A stretch of 64,000 nt of DNA, from positions 558,001 to 622,000 of the forward strand of contig NC_044008.1 of the NCBI RefSeq assembly GCF_900496995.4, read 5' to 3'. The notes under the pieces are model-generated. The model made no database searches. It saw only the letters and a list, made by a program, of their open reading frames with translations, and was not told the DNA's origin. A program made the translations under genes and the position numbers. Positions 48,998 through 60,639 of the stretch are shown here, one piece after another (position 1 is the stretch's first letter; each line of letters begins with the position of its first letter). Source of the stretch: Aquila chrysaetos chrysaetos (taxonomy: Eukaryota > Chordata > Aves > Accipitriformes > Accipitridae).

Positions 48998-51900
48998 ATG
49001 GCGGAAGCTCACCAGGCCGTGGCCTTCCAGTTCACTGTCACCCCCGAGGGCTTGGACTTCCACCTCGGCCGCGAGGCCATCAAGCAGCTCTACCTCGCCG
49101 GCATCTCCTCCTGGAAGAAGCGCTTGGTCCGCGCCAAGGTGGGCCTGGCCGGGGACAGGCGGACGGTCGGACCCTCCCCGTCCCCACGGCCCCCGCCGCC
49201 CTGACCCCCCTGTGCCCACAGAACAGCTTCCTGACCGGCGTCTACCCCGCCTCCCCCTCCAGCTGGATGGTGGTCATGGTGGCCACCGCCGGCTCCTTCT
49301 ACTGCCAGGTCGACCCCTCCCTGGGGATGATCGCCCGCATCCGCCACTGCCTGCCCAAGAGGTGAGCGTGAGCGGCTTGGCCCGGGGGACCACCCCCCCC
49401 CAACCCATGGGCATGGCCCCACCAGCCACATCCCCCGGGGAGACCGCCTCCCATGTCCCAAGCCATGGGCAGAGTCCCACCTGCCATGCCCCTTGGTGGG
49501 GACCACCCCACGCATCCCCAACTCCATGGGGACGGCCCCACCCACCATGTCTCCCAGGGGCACCCACCCCGCATGTCCCCCAACCCCCCAGCATGACCAT
49601 GGGGGCCTGCAGCAATCCCCCGGGGGGTCCCCACCCCACACATCCTTATCCCACTGGCACAGCCCCACTTGGAGGCCTCCCCCCGGGGGGTCCCACTACA
49701 TGTCCCCCAGCGCCACGGACATGGCCCTGCATGGGGATGTCCCCTGGGGGGGGGGTCACACCCTTCATGTCCCCCCAGCCTGTCACATTCCCCCCCTCAC
49801 CCCGTCTGCTCCCACAGCCGCCTCCTGACCTACGAGAGCCGGACAATGGTGAGCACCGTGCTCTTCTCCACCGGCGTCTGGCTCTCTGCCGTCCTGCTCT
49901 TCCGGCAGGCGCTGAAGCTGCTCCTCTCCTACCACGGCTGGATGTTTGAACCCCACGGCAAGATGAGCCGCAGCACCAGGATCTGGGTGGTGAGCGGCGC
50001 CCGCAGCCAGCACCAGCACCAGCTCTGGCACCGGCACTGGCCCGGCAGGGCAAGTGGTGCCGAGTAGGGTGCTGCCAGCGTGGGTGCAGGAGGATGCTGC
50101 GGCACGGGGTGCAGAGTGTCTGCTTGTGCATGCGTGTGTGCATGTGCAGCAGTGGGTGCCGGGGCGCTGGCGGGGGCTGCGAAGCTGCTGATGGTGGGGA
50201 TGAGCTGAGCCCGCTCCGTGGCACGTGGACGGTGGGTCCCGGTGGCCCAGTGGGGCCGGGCAGCGAGGGCAGGAGCTGCCCTGAGTTGCTTTGCCCCAGG
50301 TGGGCACAGGCAGGAGCAGCTGCCTAGAGCCGGGGTGTCAGGTACAACGAGCAGGGCTGGGACCCGGCTGTGGTGCAGGGTTGGGACCTGGCTTGTGGTG
50401 CAGCAGGCGCATGCAAGACTGACGGTGCCGGCAGCAGGAGCTGGTGCGCGGGTGATGCATGGCCACACCGCGGTCCTGCAGCTCTGCCCCATCCCCTCCA
50501 TCCTCTCCACGTGCCCGGCAGGCGCTGATGAAGGTGCTGTCTATCCGCAAGCCCCTGCTCTACAGCTTCCAGACCTCTCTGCCCAAGCTCCCTGTGCCTC
50601 CCGTGGAGGCCACCATCACCCGGGTAAGGGGCTGGGATGGGACAGGGGATGGGGGGTGTCCATCTGCGGTGGGAGGGAGATGGGGGGGGTAACACTGAGC
50701 CCCCTCCCCACAGTACCTGGAGTCGGTGCGCCCACTCATGGATGACGACAAGTACAGCAAGATGGAGGCTTTGGCCAAGGAGTTCAAGGAGAAGACAGCT
50801 CCACGGCTGCAGAAGTACCTGATCCTTAAGTCCTGGTGGACAACCAACTATGTGAGTACCCTGGGCTTCGCCGGTGCTGGGGGGGGACACACGCTACTGC
50901 CGCATCCCCCCCCGACGGCTGTATGGCCATTGCGGGGGGACGCAGCGGTGGTGTCCCCCCCCAGCATCAGGGATGGTGACCCCAACCCACGCCCACGGTC
51001 CTGCTGTCCCCTCATGATCATGGGAAGGGGGGACTTGGGCCCTCCTGGGTGCCCCAGCTGGGTCATTAGGGGCAGGGGGTCCTGCACCCCATCCTTGTCC
51101 CTGTCCCCATCCTCGTCCCTGCAGGTGAGCGACTGGTGGGAGCAGTACATCTACCTGCACGGCCGCAGCCCACTCATGGTCAACAGCAACTACTATGCCA
51201 TGGTAAGGAGCTGGGGGGCGTGATCGCCGGCATGACCGAAACTCCCACCGGGTGCCCCCCGGCATCGTCACCAAGCCCCGTCCCTTGTCCCCAGGATTTC
51301 CTCTACGTGACCCCCAGCCACATCCAGGCTGCCCGGGCAGGTAACGTGGTACACGCCGTCCTGCTGTACCGCCGCAAGCTGGACCGTGGGGAGATCCCCC
51401 CTGTGAGCACCTGGGGGGCTTGGGGAGAACAGGGGGGGCAGGGGAGGCTGTGGGGCAGGGGTAGGGCCTGGGGCAAGTCACCGTGGGGCTGGCACAGGGC
51501 TGCAGCGGGGCTAGGGGGCTCAGGGGGGCCAGGGTTGGGGGGTGCAGGGGACGGAGGTGGGGGCACGGGTGCCCTGGCCCCCCCCTCACTACTGCCCCGC
51601 ACAGGTGATGGCGCTGGGCATCGTGCCCATGTGCTCCTACCAGTCGGAACGGATGTTCAACACCACCCGCATCCCCGGCAAGGAGACGGGTACGGGGGGA
51701 CGGGGGGCACCCCATCCCCCAGCGGGGCTCAGCCCCCATCCCCTGCGCAGGGTCTGTCCCGGGTGGGGTCCCGGGGCCGTGGGGGGGGGGCCGTGACACC
51801 CGTGTCCATCCCCCCCCCCAGACACACTGCTGCACCTGGTGGACAGCAAGCACCTGGCCGTCTACCACAAGGGCCGCTTCTACAAGGTCTGGCTGTACTA

Positions 51901-54900
51901 CGGGGGGCAGCTGCTGCAGCCCCGGGACCTGGAGCTGCAGTTCCAGCGCATCCTGGACGACCCCTCGCCCCCCCAGCCCGGCGAGGAGCGGCTGGCGGCA
52001 CTCACCGCCGGCGAGAGGTGCCGGCGTCCCCGCGGGTCCCCATGCTCTGGGCACGCCATGGATGCCGTGCACGCTGCCCGAGGTGGCGGGAGCAGGCGCA
52101 GGGGGATGGAGGGGATGCTCTGGGATGGGGACCCTTGGGCCACCCATGGGCGGGGGCTGCGGTGTGGGTCGGGACAGTGGGCTCGGCAGGACGGCGGTGG
52201 ATCTGGGCATCGCCAGCCCCCGGCCCTCACGCTGGCGGTGCCGGCAGGGTGCCGTGGGCCGAGGCTCGAGCCCGGTTCTTCAGCCACGGGAAGAACAAGG
52301 TGTCGCTGGACGCCATCGAGCGGGCAGCCTTCTTCCTGACGCTGGACGAGGAGGAGCATGGCTACAGCTCGGGCCGGGAGGGCTGCATGGACGCCTACGC
52401 CAAGTCCCTGCTGCACGGCCAGTGCTATGACCGGTGGGCAACCCCCCAGCCCCCCCCCACCCCAGCCACCCCCCACCCCCCGGCACCCACCCTGCCCTCA
52501 CCCCCCCTCCCCGCAGCTGGTTCGACAAGTCCTTCACCCTGGTGGTCTACAAGAACGGGAAGCTGGGGGCCAACGCCGAGCACTCCTGGGCCGATGCGCC
52601 CATCATCGGGCACCTCTGGGAGGTAACGGGGGCGTGGTGGGAGCACCCCCAGACTGGGCACCCTGTTGGGCACCTTCCTTGCGCACCCTGGGGCTAGGGA
52701 CCCCCATTGTACACCCCCAATTGGGCACCCCCCCAGTTGGGCATCCCTATGGGGCACCCCGGGGCTGGGGACCCCCATTTAGGCAACCCCCAAAGGTTGG
52801 CACCCCCAGGCTGGGTACCCCCAGTTGGGCACCCCCAGGCTGGGGACCCCTCTCCTGGGGGCAGGGGGACGTCGGAGGGGGCTGCCCTGGGGGGAGCCCT
52901 GGGGCAGCCTGGGGTGAGTGGGGCTGCGGTGGGGGGGGGGGGGCATGGGGCCACGCTAGGGCAAGTGGGGCAGCCAGGGGGGTGGACTGGGGGTGGATGG
53001 GGTAACGCTGGGGAGGCTGGTGCCCCGCATTCAGGGGCATCTCTCCCCCCAGTTCATGCTGGCGACAGACAAATTCCAGCTGGGCTACACCGAGGGGGGG
53101 CACTGCCTGGGGGAGCCCAAAACCCTGCTCGCCCCCCCCCAGCGGCTCCAGTGGGACATCCCCCAGGAGGTGGGTCTCACCCCCCACCCTGGCCCTGCAG
53201 GCAGGCTCTCGGGGTCCCCCTCCACTCCGCGGCACTGGGGTGGGCTCTCTGCACCCCAGCCACCCCAGTGCCCCATGGCACCGGTGCACCAGTGCCCCTG
53301 GCTGTGCCCAGGGCTGGGGCTGAGCCGTTGGCGTTCCCCGGCCCCGGGTGACGGGGCGGGGGGGTCCGGGGTCCGGTGCCGTGCACCCCATCCTCCACGG
53401 CTGCGCCTCTCCGCAGTGCTGTGCCGCCATCGAGAGCTCGTACCGCCTGGCCAAGGCGCTGGCTGACGACGTGGACTTCTGCTGCTTCCAGTTCTCCGAC
53501 TTCGGGAAGGGGCTGATCAAGAAGTGCCGGACCAGCCCCGACGCCTTCATCCAGATCTCTCTGCAGCTCGCCCACTTCCGCGTGAGCTGCCCCGGGTGGG
53601 ACGGGACGGGGACGGGGACGGGGACGGGGACGGGGACAGCATTCCCTGGTCTGACCTGGCCTCTCCGCAGGACAAGGGCTGCTTCTGCCTCACCTACGAG
53701 GCCTCCATGACACGGCTCTTCCGCGAGGGCCGGACAGAGACGGTGAGATCCTGCACCGCCGAGTCCACCGCCTTCGTGCGCAGCATGGCGGACACCCGGC
53801 AGACCGTGAGCAATGCGCAAGGGTCCGGGTCTACAGCCCCCCAAGCCCTCCAGACCTCCTCTCCGAGCCTTCGGCTCCATCCTGCTGTCCCCAGCCGGGT
53901 TGGGGCTGTCGCTCCACAGCCAGCACCTCCCCTCGCTCGGCTGGTCCCATCCCTTGGGGAGGTCCCCATCTCTCATAGAGGTCCCTGTCACTGGGGGGGG
54001 GGTCCCCATGCCTCACAGTGGTCATCATCCCTTGGGGAGGTCCCCATCTCTGGCAGATGTTCCTATTCCTGGGGAACGACCCTGTCCCTGGAGAAAGTGC
54101 CCATCTCTGGAGGAGGTCCCTGTCCCTGTGGAGGTCCCCATCCCTTGGGGACATCCATTTCCCTGGGGAGGTTCCCATCCCTCGAGACCATCTCCCCCAG
54201 AGCTGCGCAGCCGCTCCTGGCCAGGACCGGGAGCGCTCGCCCCACGCGGAGCACCCGGGGCGGCTGGATTGGGGGTGACAGGACCCTGACCCTGAGCCCA
54301 ACTCTCCCCGCAGCGAGCAGAGCGCCAGCGGCTCTTCAAGCTGGCGGCCGAAAAGCACCAGCACATGTACCGCCTGGCCATGACCGGGGCCGGCATCGAC
54401 CGGCACCTCTTCTGCCTCTACGTCGTGTCCCGCTACCTGGGGGTGCAGTCCCCCTTCCTGGCCCAGGTGAGCCCGGGCGGGCGCGGGGGCACGCGCAGCG
54501 CAGCGCCGCGCCGTGACAGCAACACGCATGGCACACGGGACACCGCATGGGCACGCGGGGGAGAAAAACTGCTACCCGTACATGTGTCACCAGCGCATGC
54601 GTGTGCAAGGGCTGCAGGCACTGCATCCGGCCCGGGCGCGTGTGTCCAGCCGCCATCACCGGCGTGTCGCCGGGGCGCAGCGGGGCGCAGCGGGGCGCTC
54701 AGCCGGCGGCACTGACGCCCGGTGCGGGCAGGTGCTGTCGGAGCCCTGGCGCCTCTCCACCAGCCAGACGCCGCAGCAGCAGCTGAAGATGTTCGACCTG
54801 AACAAATACCCTGACCACGTCTCCACCGGCGGCGGCTTCGGCCCCGTGAGCATCCTCTGGGGGAGCAGGGGGGGGGGCCCTGGGGGGTCAGCAGGGCTGG

Positions 54901-55690
54901 GGGGGGAGCCAGGAGGGTGGGGGTGTGCAAGGGGGAAGGCAGGTGGGTGCGCAAGGGCAGGAGCGTGTGTCTGTAGCACATACCCCCCCCCCACGGCTCT
55001 GGGGCAGGCACGTGCCCCACAGTGGGTGCCCCCTGCCCCACAGCCGAGGTGGGTGCCCCCAGGGGTGCCATGGCCCCGCTCATCCCCCCACCACAGGTGG
55101 CAGATGACGGCTACGGCGTCTCCTACATCATTGCCGGTGAGAACCTCATCACCTTCCACATCTCCAGCAAGTTCTCCAGCAATGAGACGGTGAGAGCCCC
55201 GGGGCGGAGAGGCTGGGGGGGGGGATCCCCTGAGCAGGGGGTGCAGGGGCTGGGGGCTCCCCAGGCGGGGAAGGGCAGGGCAGGCAGCGGTGCCTCTCCT
55301 GGTGCTGCAGTTGCCATCCATGCTGTAGGGTCTCCTGTGGGGTCCCCAGGGGTCTGGGGCAGCCCCTGACCCTGACCCTGCTGCATCCCAGCCCCTCTCC
55401 TTTGGGACCCTCACCCTGCTGCATCCCAGCACCCTCCTGTGGGACCCCCCCCCCCCCCCCTGCTCGAGGCTTGTGGTGCTGCCTGTGCAGGACCTGCTGG
55501 GGGTCCCAGGGCGCAAGGGGTGCCCCAGGGGCAGGGGGGGGCCGTGTCCCGCTCTCGGGGGGGCCGGGGAGTCAGTGGGATCACGGGTGCTGCCCCACAG
55601 GACTCGAAGCGCTTTGGGAGGAACATCCGGCAGGCCATGCTGGACATCGCTGAGCTCTTCGACAAGCCGGCCGAGAAGGCGAGGAAGTGA
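48998..55690 (+). CDS. CPT1B: CPT1B, muscle carnitine palmitoyltransferase 1, complete
   Basis: Outer-mitochondrial-membrane enzyme that forms acylcarnitine from long-chain acyl-CoA, the rate-limiting, malonyl-CoA-inhibited step of beta-oxidation. Eighteen coding exons: 48998-49138, 49222-49361, 49818-49989, 50522-50623, 50714-50851, 51125-51202, 51295-51402, 51605-51689, 51832-52018, 52248-52433, 52517-52622, 53053-53169, 53417-53581, 53671-53805, 54314-54466, 54732-54845, 55097-55189, 55601-55690. Total 769 aa (human 772). N-terminus [14 protein letters not shown] is the malonyl-CoA-sensing region. Two membrane spans are near residues 53-75 and 103-125. [18 protein letters not shown] and [20 protein letters not shown] follow. 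Catalytic His is in [16 protein letters not shown] (about residue 468). Then [40 protein letters not shown] and the C-terminal [15 protein letters not shown]. Clearly CPT1B rather than CPT1A or CPT1C by the N-terminus and by following CHKB. Several introns carry minisatellites. Confidence 0.98.
52640..52865. repeat. Minisatellite in CPT1B intron 12
   Basis: Irregular copies of ttgggcaccccc and ggctggggaccccc words (about 24-27 bp unit) fill the first half of the intron after 52622. Confidence 0.85.
53595..53640. repeat. GGGACG hexamer run in CPT1B intron 14
   Basis: Six to seven tandem ggggac/gggacg hexamers right after the donor at 53581, in a very short intron (53582-53670). Confidence 0.9.
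53930..54190. repeat. Minisatellite in CPT1B intron 15
   Basis: Repeated cccttggggaggtccccatc, cctgtccctggagaaagtgc and related units of about 28-30 bp. Confidence 0.85.
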
Positions 55691-55822
55691 GGGGGGAGCG
55701 GGCTCAGGCCTCAGCCCGAGCGGGGGGGGACGCAGAGCCGGGGCTGGCGGGGGCCGCTCCGAGCTCCAGCACTGGGTGAGGGGGGGGCACAGCGAGGGCG
55801 TTGCTGCTCTGTACATGCTTCC

Positions 55823-55828
55823 AATAAA
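55823..55828 (+). terminator. CPT1B: Poly(A) signal of CPT1B
   Basis: AATAAA in catgcttccaataaaggctg, about 135 bases past the stop, followed by a tgttggtgtg GT-rich element. Confidence 0.85.
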
Positions 55829-55844
55829 GGCTGTTGGTGTGAGC

Positions 55845-58285
55845 CCCTGCCCAGCTCCGCACCCGCCATCGGGCTGGGGTCCCCCGCGTCGCGTCGGGCA
55901 GGCGCACCCCACGCTGGGGTTCCCTGCGCCCACCGTTGTCCCCATGGGGGTCCCGGCAGCCCCCCCTGCAGCCGATGGGCACCGGCCAGCGGGCACGGGC
56001 GGCGGGTGCGTCAGCGGCTCCTCGGGCAGTGGATGAAAGGCACCGTGGGGCGGCGAGCGGTGAGCCGTGCCCGCCGGCGAGCTGTGCCCGCCGGTGAGCC
56101 GTGCCCGCCGGCCACCTGCGTAGCGGTGACGGGGAGTGTGCAGCGGGGCACGGCGGCAGGGACGCGCGCTGCGCAGAGCCCCTCGGCCGTGTCCAGCACA
56201 CGGCGGGACGCCTCGCCCCATGCGGTGCCCGAGGGTTGGAGGCGGCCGGCACCGTCCTCCCACCGGCTGCCCGCACCCGGAGACCTCGCAGAGCTCAGGG
56301 GGGGCCAGCCGGCCCAGAGCTGCGTGGCAGGCGAGGGGCCAGGCAGGCCTGGCACAGGGCTTGGAGCCCCCCCCACTATGGGCACCTCCTCGTCCTGGGA
56401 TGCTCTGGCTCTGGGATGCAGGCTGAGACCCCACTTGGCACCCACACCCTGCCTTACCCCCCCCCCTTTTCTGCACCCCTGCCCGCTTCCCCTCCTGCGC
56501 TGCCAGAACTGCCCGATGTCCCCGCGCAGAGGGACACAGTGAGGAGGTGACAGGGAGGGGGCACCGCAGTGACATCCCCAGAGCTGGCATGGGTGCTGTG
56601 CCCACCATGGGCTGCTGAGCTGGGGTCCCTCCTGTGGGCGGGCGCAGGGGCCACCATCACCCTCACCCCCAAGGAGGGGTTGTGACGCCCGGCCGTGCAC
56701 CCCAACTCAGCCAAGGGTGGTCTGAGCATCGACCAGACGTGGGGACAGAGGGCGGGAGCTGCCATCTGCCCACACTGGTGCAAATCTCCTCATGTGAGCC
56801 CCTGCCAGCCCTTGCCCTGGGCCACATCCTGCACCCCGACCCCACATTGGGGCTGCACCCCAACCCCACATTGGGGCTGCACCCTGCCACCCACATTGGG
56901 GCTGCATCCTGCACCTGCGCCCCACAGCCCAGCTCAGCCCCATGGCCAGGGGTCTCGGAGTTGGGACCTGGAGCCTCCTAAGTGCGGTGGGGACCCCGGA
57001 GGCCACAGGCGGGTGCCTCTGCCAGGTGGCTGTGCCGGATCCCCAGGGGGGAGCAGGAGCTGCCGGTGCGTGTCTGGAGCCACGATGCATGTCTGTCGGG
57101 AGCCACGGCTGGAGCCGCGCCGGGAGCCGCTGGTCCCTGCTCCCTTATCTGATCCCAGGCTGCGGGCAGCAAGCCCAGCCCTGGCCCCGGTCCTCTCCCC
57201 AACACTGCAACAGGGTGCTCCCTCCCGGCACCCCCTGTCTCCCCACGGGTCCCTCCCCATCACCCCGCTCCCCCCCGCGGGTCCGTGCCCATCGCTTGGC
57301 GTCGCTTGGCGTCGCTTGGCCCATGCGTCATGTCGTGCCAAGGTGCGGTGCTGCCCGGCGGTCCTGGCCGCTGCCACCCCCCCACCCGTGGGGCAGTGAC
57401 CCAGCACCCATGTTGGCTGGTGCTCACGCCAGAGCCTTGGGTGCTCGCGCTGGAGCGGTGGGTGCCACGCTGGTGTGGTGGGTGCTCTTGCTGGAGCGGT
57501 GGGTGCTCACGCCGGAGCTGTGCATGTTCACACCGGCTCGGTGCACGCCTACGCCGGTGCGGTGCGTGCTGCAGGGGGCTGGGGCCGGGGCTGGGCACAG
57601 AGGAGACAGCCCGGCGAGGCGCAGCCCAGCGCTGGGCACCATCGTTGGGGTGAACACCAGAAGCTGCCCGAGAAGCACCGGCACGGGCAGGGCTCTGCCG
57701 GGACAGTCGCTGTGACACCCGGGGACCACGAGCGGGGCCGGGGCCAGTTGCGTTGCTGGACCGATGTTGCCCCCCAGCACAGCCCAGCTCTCCCGTGCTG
57801 GTCGGTGTTGTCACCCTGGAGGGTGCCCTGCCCCGGCACCCCGGCTGCAGAGAGCGAGGGCAGCACCCCGGGGGTGCCGGGGGGCTCGGGGCAGTGGGGC
57901 CAGGACTGGGGTTCGGCTGGGCACGGGGGCTCGGGGCTCCCGGTGTGGTTGGAAACATTGCCCACAGCCGGTGCCAGCGGCACTCGCTGCTGGGGGTGCA
58001 GAGGTGGCCCCGGGACGAGGGGGCTCTGCTACGGGCTCGTGGGGTTCCATCCAGGGACCGTGCCTCTGGGGGTGTTCGGGTGAGGGGAGGCCTGGGCTGG
58101 GGGTCCTGCCGCAGGGGCTGTGCCCGCTCCGGGCCTCCCGCCCGCACGTGGCAAGCAGGAGCCGTGGGGCGGCCGCCTCTCCCCTTTGATCTGGCTGCCA
58201 GCGGAGCCGGGCGGCTCCCAGGAGTGGGTGCCACCCGCCCCGTCTCCCACGCTGCCCGACGCCCCGCGCCCCTGGCCGCAGCGCC
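55845..58285. other. Intergenic region CPT1B to lectin 1, repeat-bearing, no gene recognised
   Basis: Short tandem repeats occur at 56050-56115 (gagccgtgcccgccggygag units), 56830-56905 (29-bp unit with cccacattggggctgcaccc, three copies), 57296-57320 (cgcttggcgt, three copies) and 57410-57570 (gagcggtgggtgctcacgcc-type units of about 30 bp). Long frames on the minus strand here are repeat and GC artefacts. In human, SYCE3 and KLHDC7B lie beyond CPT1B; neither is seen. Confidence 0.55.
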
Positions 58286-58291
58286 TATAAA
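58286..58291 (+). promoter_or_regulatory. TATA box of lectin gene 1
   Basis: TATAAA in gcagcgcctataaaggcgtc, the only clear TATA element in the window. A start site is expected near 58315, about 385 bp before the start codon. TATA-type promoters suit strongly tissue-restricted secretory genes. The leader is probably spliced (acceptor ccgttgcag at 58687). Confidence 0.7.
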
Positions 58292-58348
58292 GGCGTCAGG
58301 GCGGCCGCGTCCTGCTCCAGCTGGGCTCGTCTCCACGTCGCTCCCACG

Positions 58349-58640
58349 GGTGCTGGGTGGGTGCTGGGGCAGGCGATGGGGTGGCGGGTGTTGGGGCAGG
58401 CGGTGGGTGTTGGGGCAGGCGATGGGTGCTGGGGCGGGTGGTGGGGTGTTGGGGCAGGCGGTGGGTGTTGGGGCAGGCGATGGGTGCTGGGGCGGGGTGG
58501 TGGGTGTTGGGGCAGGCGGTGGGTGTTGGGGCAGGCGATGGGTGCTGGGGCGGGTGGTGGGTGTTGGGGCAGGCGATGGGTGTTGGGGCGGGCGGTGGGT
58601 GCTGGGGCGGGCGGTGGGTGCTGGGGCAGGCGGTGGGTGC
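58349..58640. repeat. 19-bp minisatellite between TATA box and coding start of lectin 1
   Basis: About 15 copies of ggtgggtgttggggcaggc, with gatgggtgctggggcgggt variants, in the first intron or leader. It is G-rich on the coding strand with quadruplex potential. It opens long spurious frames on both strands. Confidence 0.95.
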
Positions 58641-58699
58641 CCGGGCCGGCCCCACGTCACCCTGCTCCAGCCGCCCCTCCGTTGCAGGGAAGGGAGAGG

Positions 58700-60033
58700 A
58701 TGGGACCAGCCGCTTTCCTGGGGCTCTGCCTGCTGGGCTGCCTGGCCCTGCACCCCTCACTGCAAGGTGAGCCCCTGCCCGCACCCTCCCCTCTGCCCTG
58801 GCCCTTCGTGCACGCTAACCCACCCCCCGCGGCACCCCCCCCCCCCCGCCTTGCTGCCTCCCCTCCCCAGCTCCCCACCCGGCCCGGAGATGGGGATCCC
58901 CGAAACGCAGGGGCTGGGGATCAGCCTCCCCAAATGGGGGCGAGGGGTGCCCCGAGCCCCCCCCCCCGGCGCTGCTGCCCACCGGGTCCCGGCTGCAGCC
59001 AGGCGCTGCTGGGGGGGGGGGGGGGGTGTCACAGCAAAGGCCCTAACACTCCCCCCGCCCCGAGCAGGGGCGCAGGCGAACAAGTGCCCCCGGGGCTGGC
59101 TGGACTTCGGGGGACACTGCTACGGGTACTTCGGGCAGGAGCTCACCTGGAGGCAGGCAGAGGTAGGTGCTGGGGGGTTGCGGGGGGGGGGGGGGGGAAT
59201 GACCCCGGGGGGGGCTCCCCGGTGCGCAGGCAGCGCTGCCAGCCCCCCCCCGACCTGCCTGTCCCTGCCAGGCCTGGTGCAGGTCCTCCCGCGGGGGGTG
59301 TCACCTGGCCTCGCTGCACACCCCCGAGGAGCACCGCGCCCTCGCCGCCTTCATCGCCCGGCGCCAGCGCCGGGAGGAGGAGGAGGAGGAGAACGTCTGG
59401 ATCGGCCTCTACCACCGGGTGGGTGTCCCCGCGCCCGCAGCGCTGCCCGCAGCCGCCCCCCCCTCCCCTGGGGCCGGGGGGGCAGCACCCCCTGCCCCAG
59501 CCCCTTCCCACGCGTGGGGCTGCCGCACGCACGGCCCCGGCCCGGAGAGGTGCCCGTGCCCTGCCCGCACCCACGCGTGTTCCGTCCGTCTGTTCCTCCT
59601 CTCCCCATCTGCACACCCCCCCCGTGCTGGCTGCCGCTTGCCCACCCTGGCCAGCCCCCCGCACCCTCGCTGTCCCCAGCCCCGTGCCCCCCCCCCATTG
59701 CTGCCTAACGCCTGCCTTGCCTCCTGCCCGTCCCGGGCTGCCAGAGCCAGGCTTGGATGTGGGTGGACGGGTCGCAGACGCGCTACTCGGCCTGGGAGGG
59801 GGACGACCCCCCCAAGAGGAAACACTGCGCCGCGCTGGACGACTCCTCGGGTGAGAGGGGGGGGCCCCGGGACGGGCGGCGGAACACCCCCCCCCCCGGT
59901 GACAGAGGAGGGGAGGAGGGGAGGCTCCCCTGGCCCCCCCAGCACCCACTTCTCTTCTCCTGCAGGTTTCATGTCCTGGGAGGACGAGTCCTGCGGCGAG
60001 AGGAAACCCTTCGTCTGCAAATACGCGGCCTAG
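58700..60033 (+). CDS. Secreted C-type lectin, struthiocalcin/dromaiocalcin-like
   Basis: Five coding exons, 58700-58766, 59068-59162, 59272-59418, 59745-59850 and 59966-60033, give 160 aa. Signal peptide [20 protein letters not shown], then a mature N-terminus near [11 protein letters not shown]. One long-form C-type lectin domain: [16 protein letters not shown], then [40 protein letters not shown], a run of six Glu, [29 protein letters not shown], and [11 protein letters not shown]. The wording is close to ostrich and emu struthiocalcin/dromaiocalcin eggshell-matrix proteins, and more distantly to ovocleidin-17 and REG4. These are laid down with calcite by the uterus and can steer crystal growth. 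The usual EPN/QPD calcium-sugar tripeptide is replaced by GDDPP, so classical sugar binding is unlikely. Uterine expression is inference from the family. Confidence 0.92.
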
Positions 60034-60225
60034 GAGGGGGCCCTGCGAGGCAGCCACCCCCCCCGGACCGCGCCCTGCACCCCAAACCCCGCGTCCCCCC
60101 ACATCACTCCTCATTCCCCAACCCTGGACCCCATTGCACTGTGCATCACCACAGCCCCGGCCCCCCAAACCCTGCACCCTTCTGCCCCATTGCACCGTGC
60201 ATCACAGCCCAGACCCCCAAACCCC

Positions 60226-60440
60226 TCTGCCCCATTGCACCCATCACAACCTGGACCCCCAAACCCCTCTGCCCCATTGCACCCGTCACAACCTGGACCC
60301 CCAGACCCCTCTGCCCCATTGCACCCATCACAACCTGGACCCCCAGACCCCTCTGCCCCATTGCACCCATCACAACCTGGACCCCCAGACCCCTCTGCCC
60401 CATTGCACCCATCACAACCTGGACCCCCAAACCCCTCTTC
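60226..60440. repeat. 42-bp tandem repeat in the lectin 1 3'UTR
   Basis: About five copies of a 42-bp unit containing gccccattgcacccatcaca and acctggacccccagacccct. The length is a multiple of three, so all frames stay open, but the array lies after the stop and before the poly(A) signal. Confidence 0.95.
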
Positions 60441-60611
60441 CCCATTGCACCGTGCAGCACAGCCCAACCCCGTACCCCATATCCCAGTGCCCCATTGCAC
60501 AGTGCATCCCCACAGCCCAGACCCCCAGCCCCCTGCACCCCTCTGCCCCATTGCCCCCAGAGCCCCCCAGCTCCCTTGCCACCGCGGGCGGCCCCCGCCC
60601 CCCACCCTCAC

Positions 60612-60617
60612 AATAAA
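60612..60617 (+). terminator. Poly(A) signal of lectin gene 1
   Basis: AATAAA in caccctcacaataaagcgtg, about 580 bases past the stop, with a downstream tgtggtgccgtgtcttcctcc element. Confidence 0.85.
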
Positions 60618-60639
60618 GCGTGCCGACAGACCTGTGGTG

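Noticed and set aside
51136-52626. 496-codon open frame on the plus strand across CPT1B
   Set aside because: It joins true CPT1B exons 11-12 to intron sequence in mixed frames. The real product follows the splice signals and matches the family throughout.
57260-58753. 497-codon minus-strand frame rich in Pro/Thr/His
   Set aside because: Its main body is the complement of the 19-bp minisatellite plus GC-rich flank. There is no domain and no splice logic.
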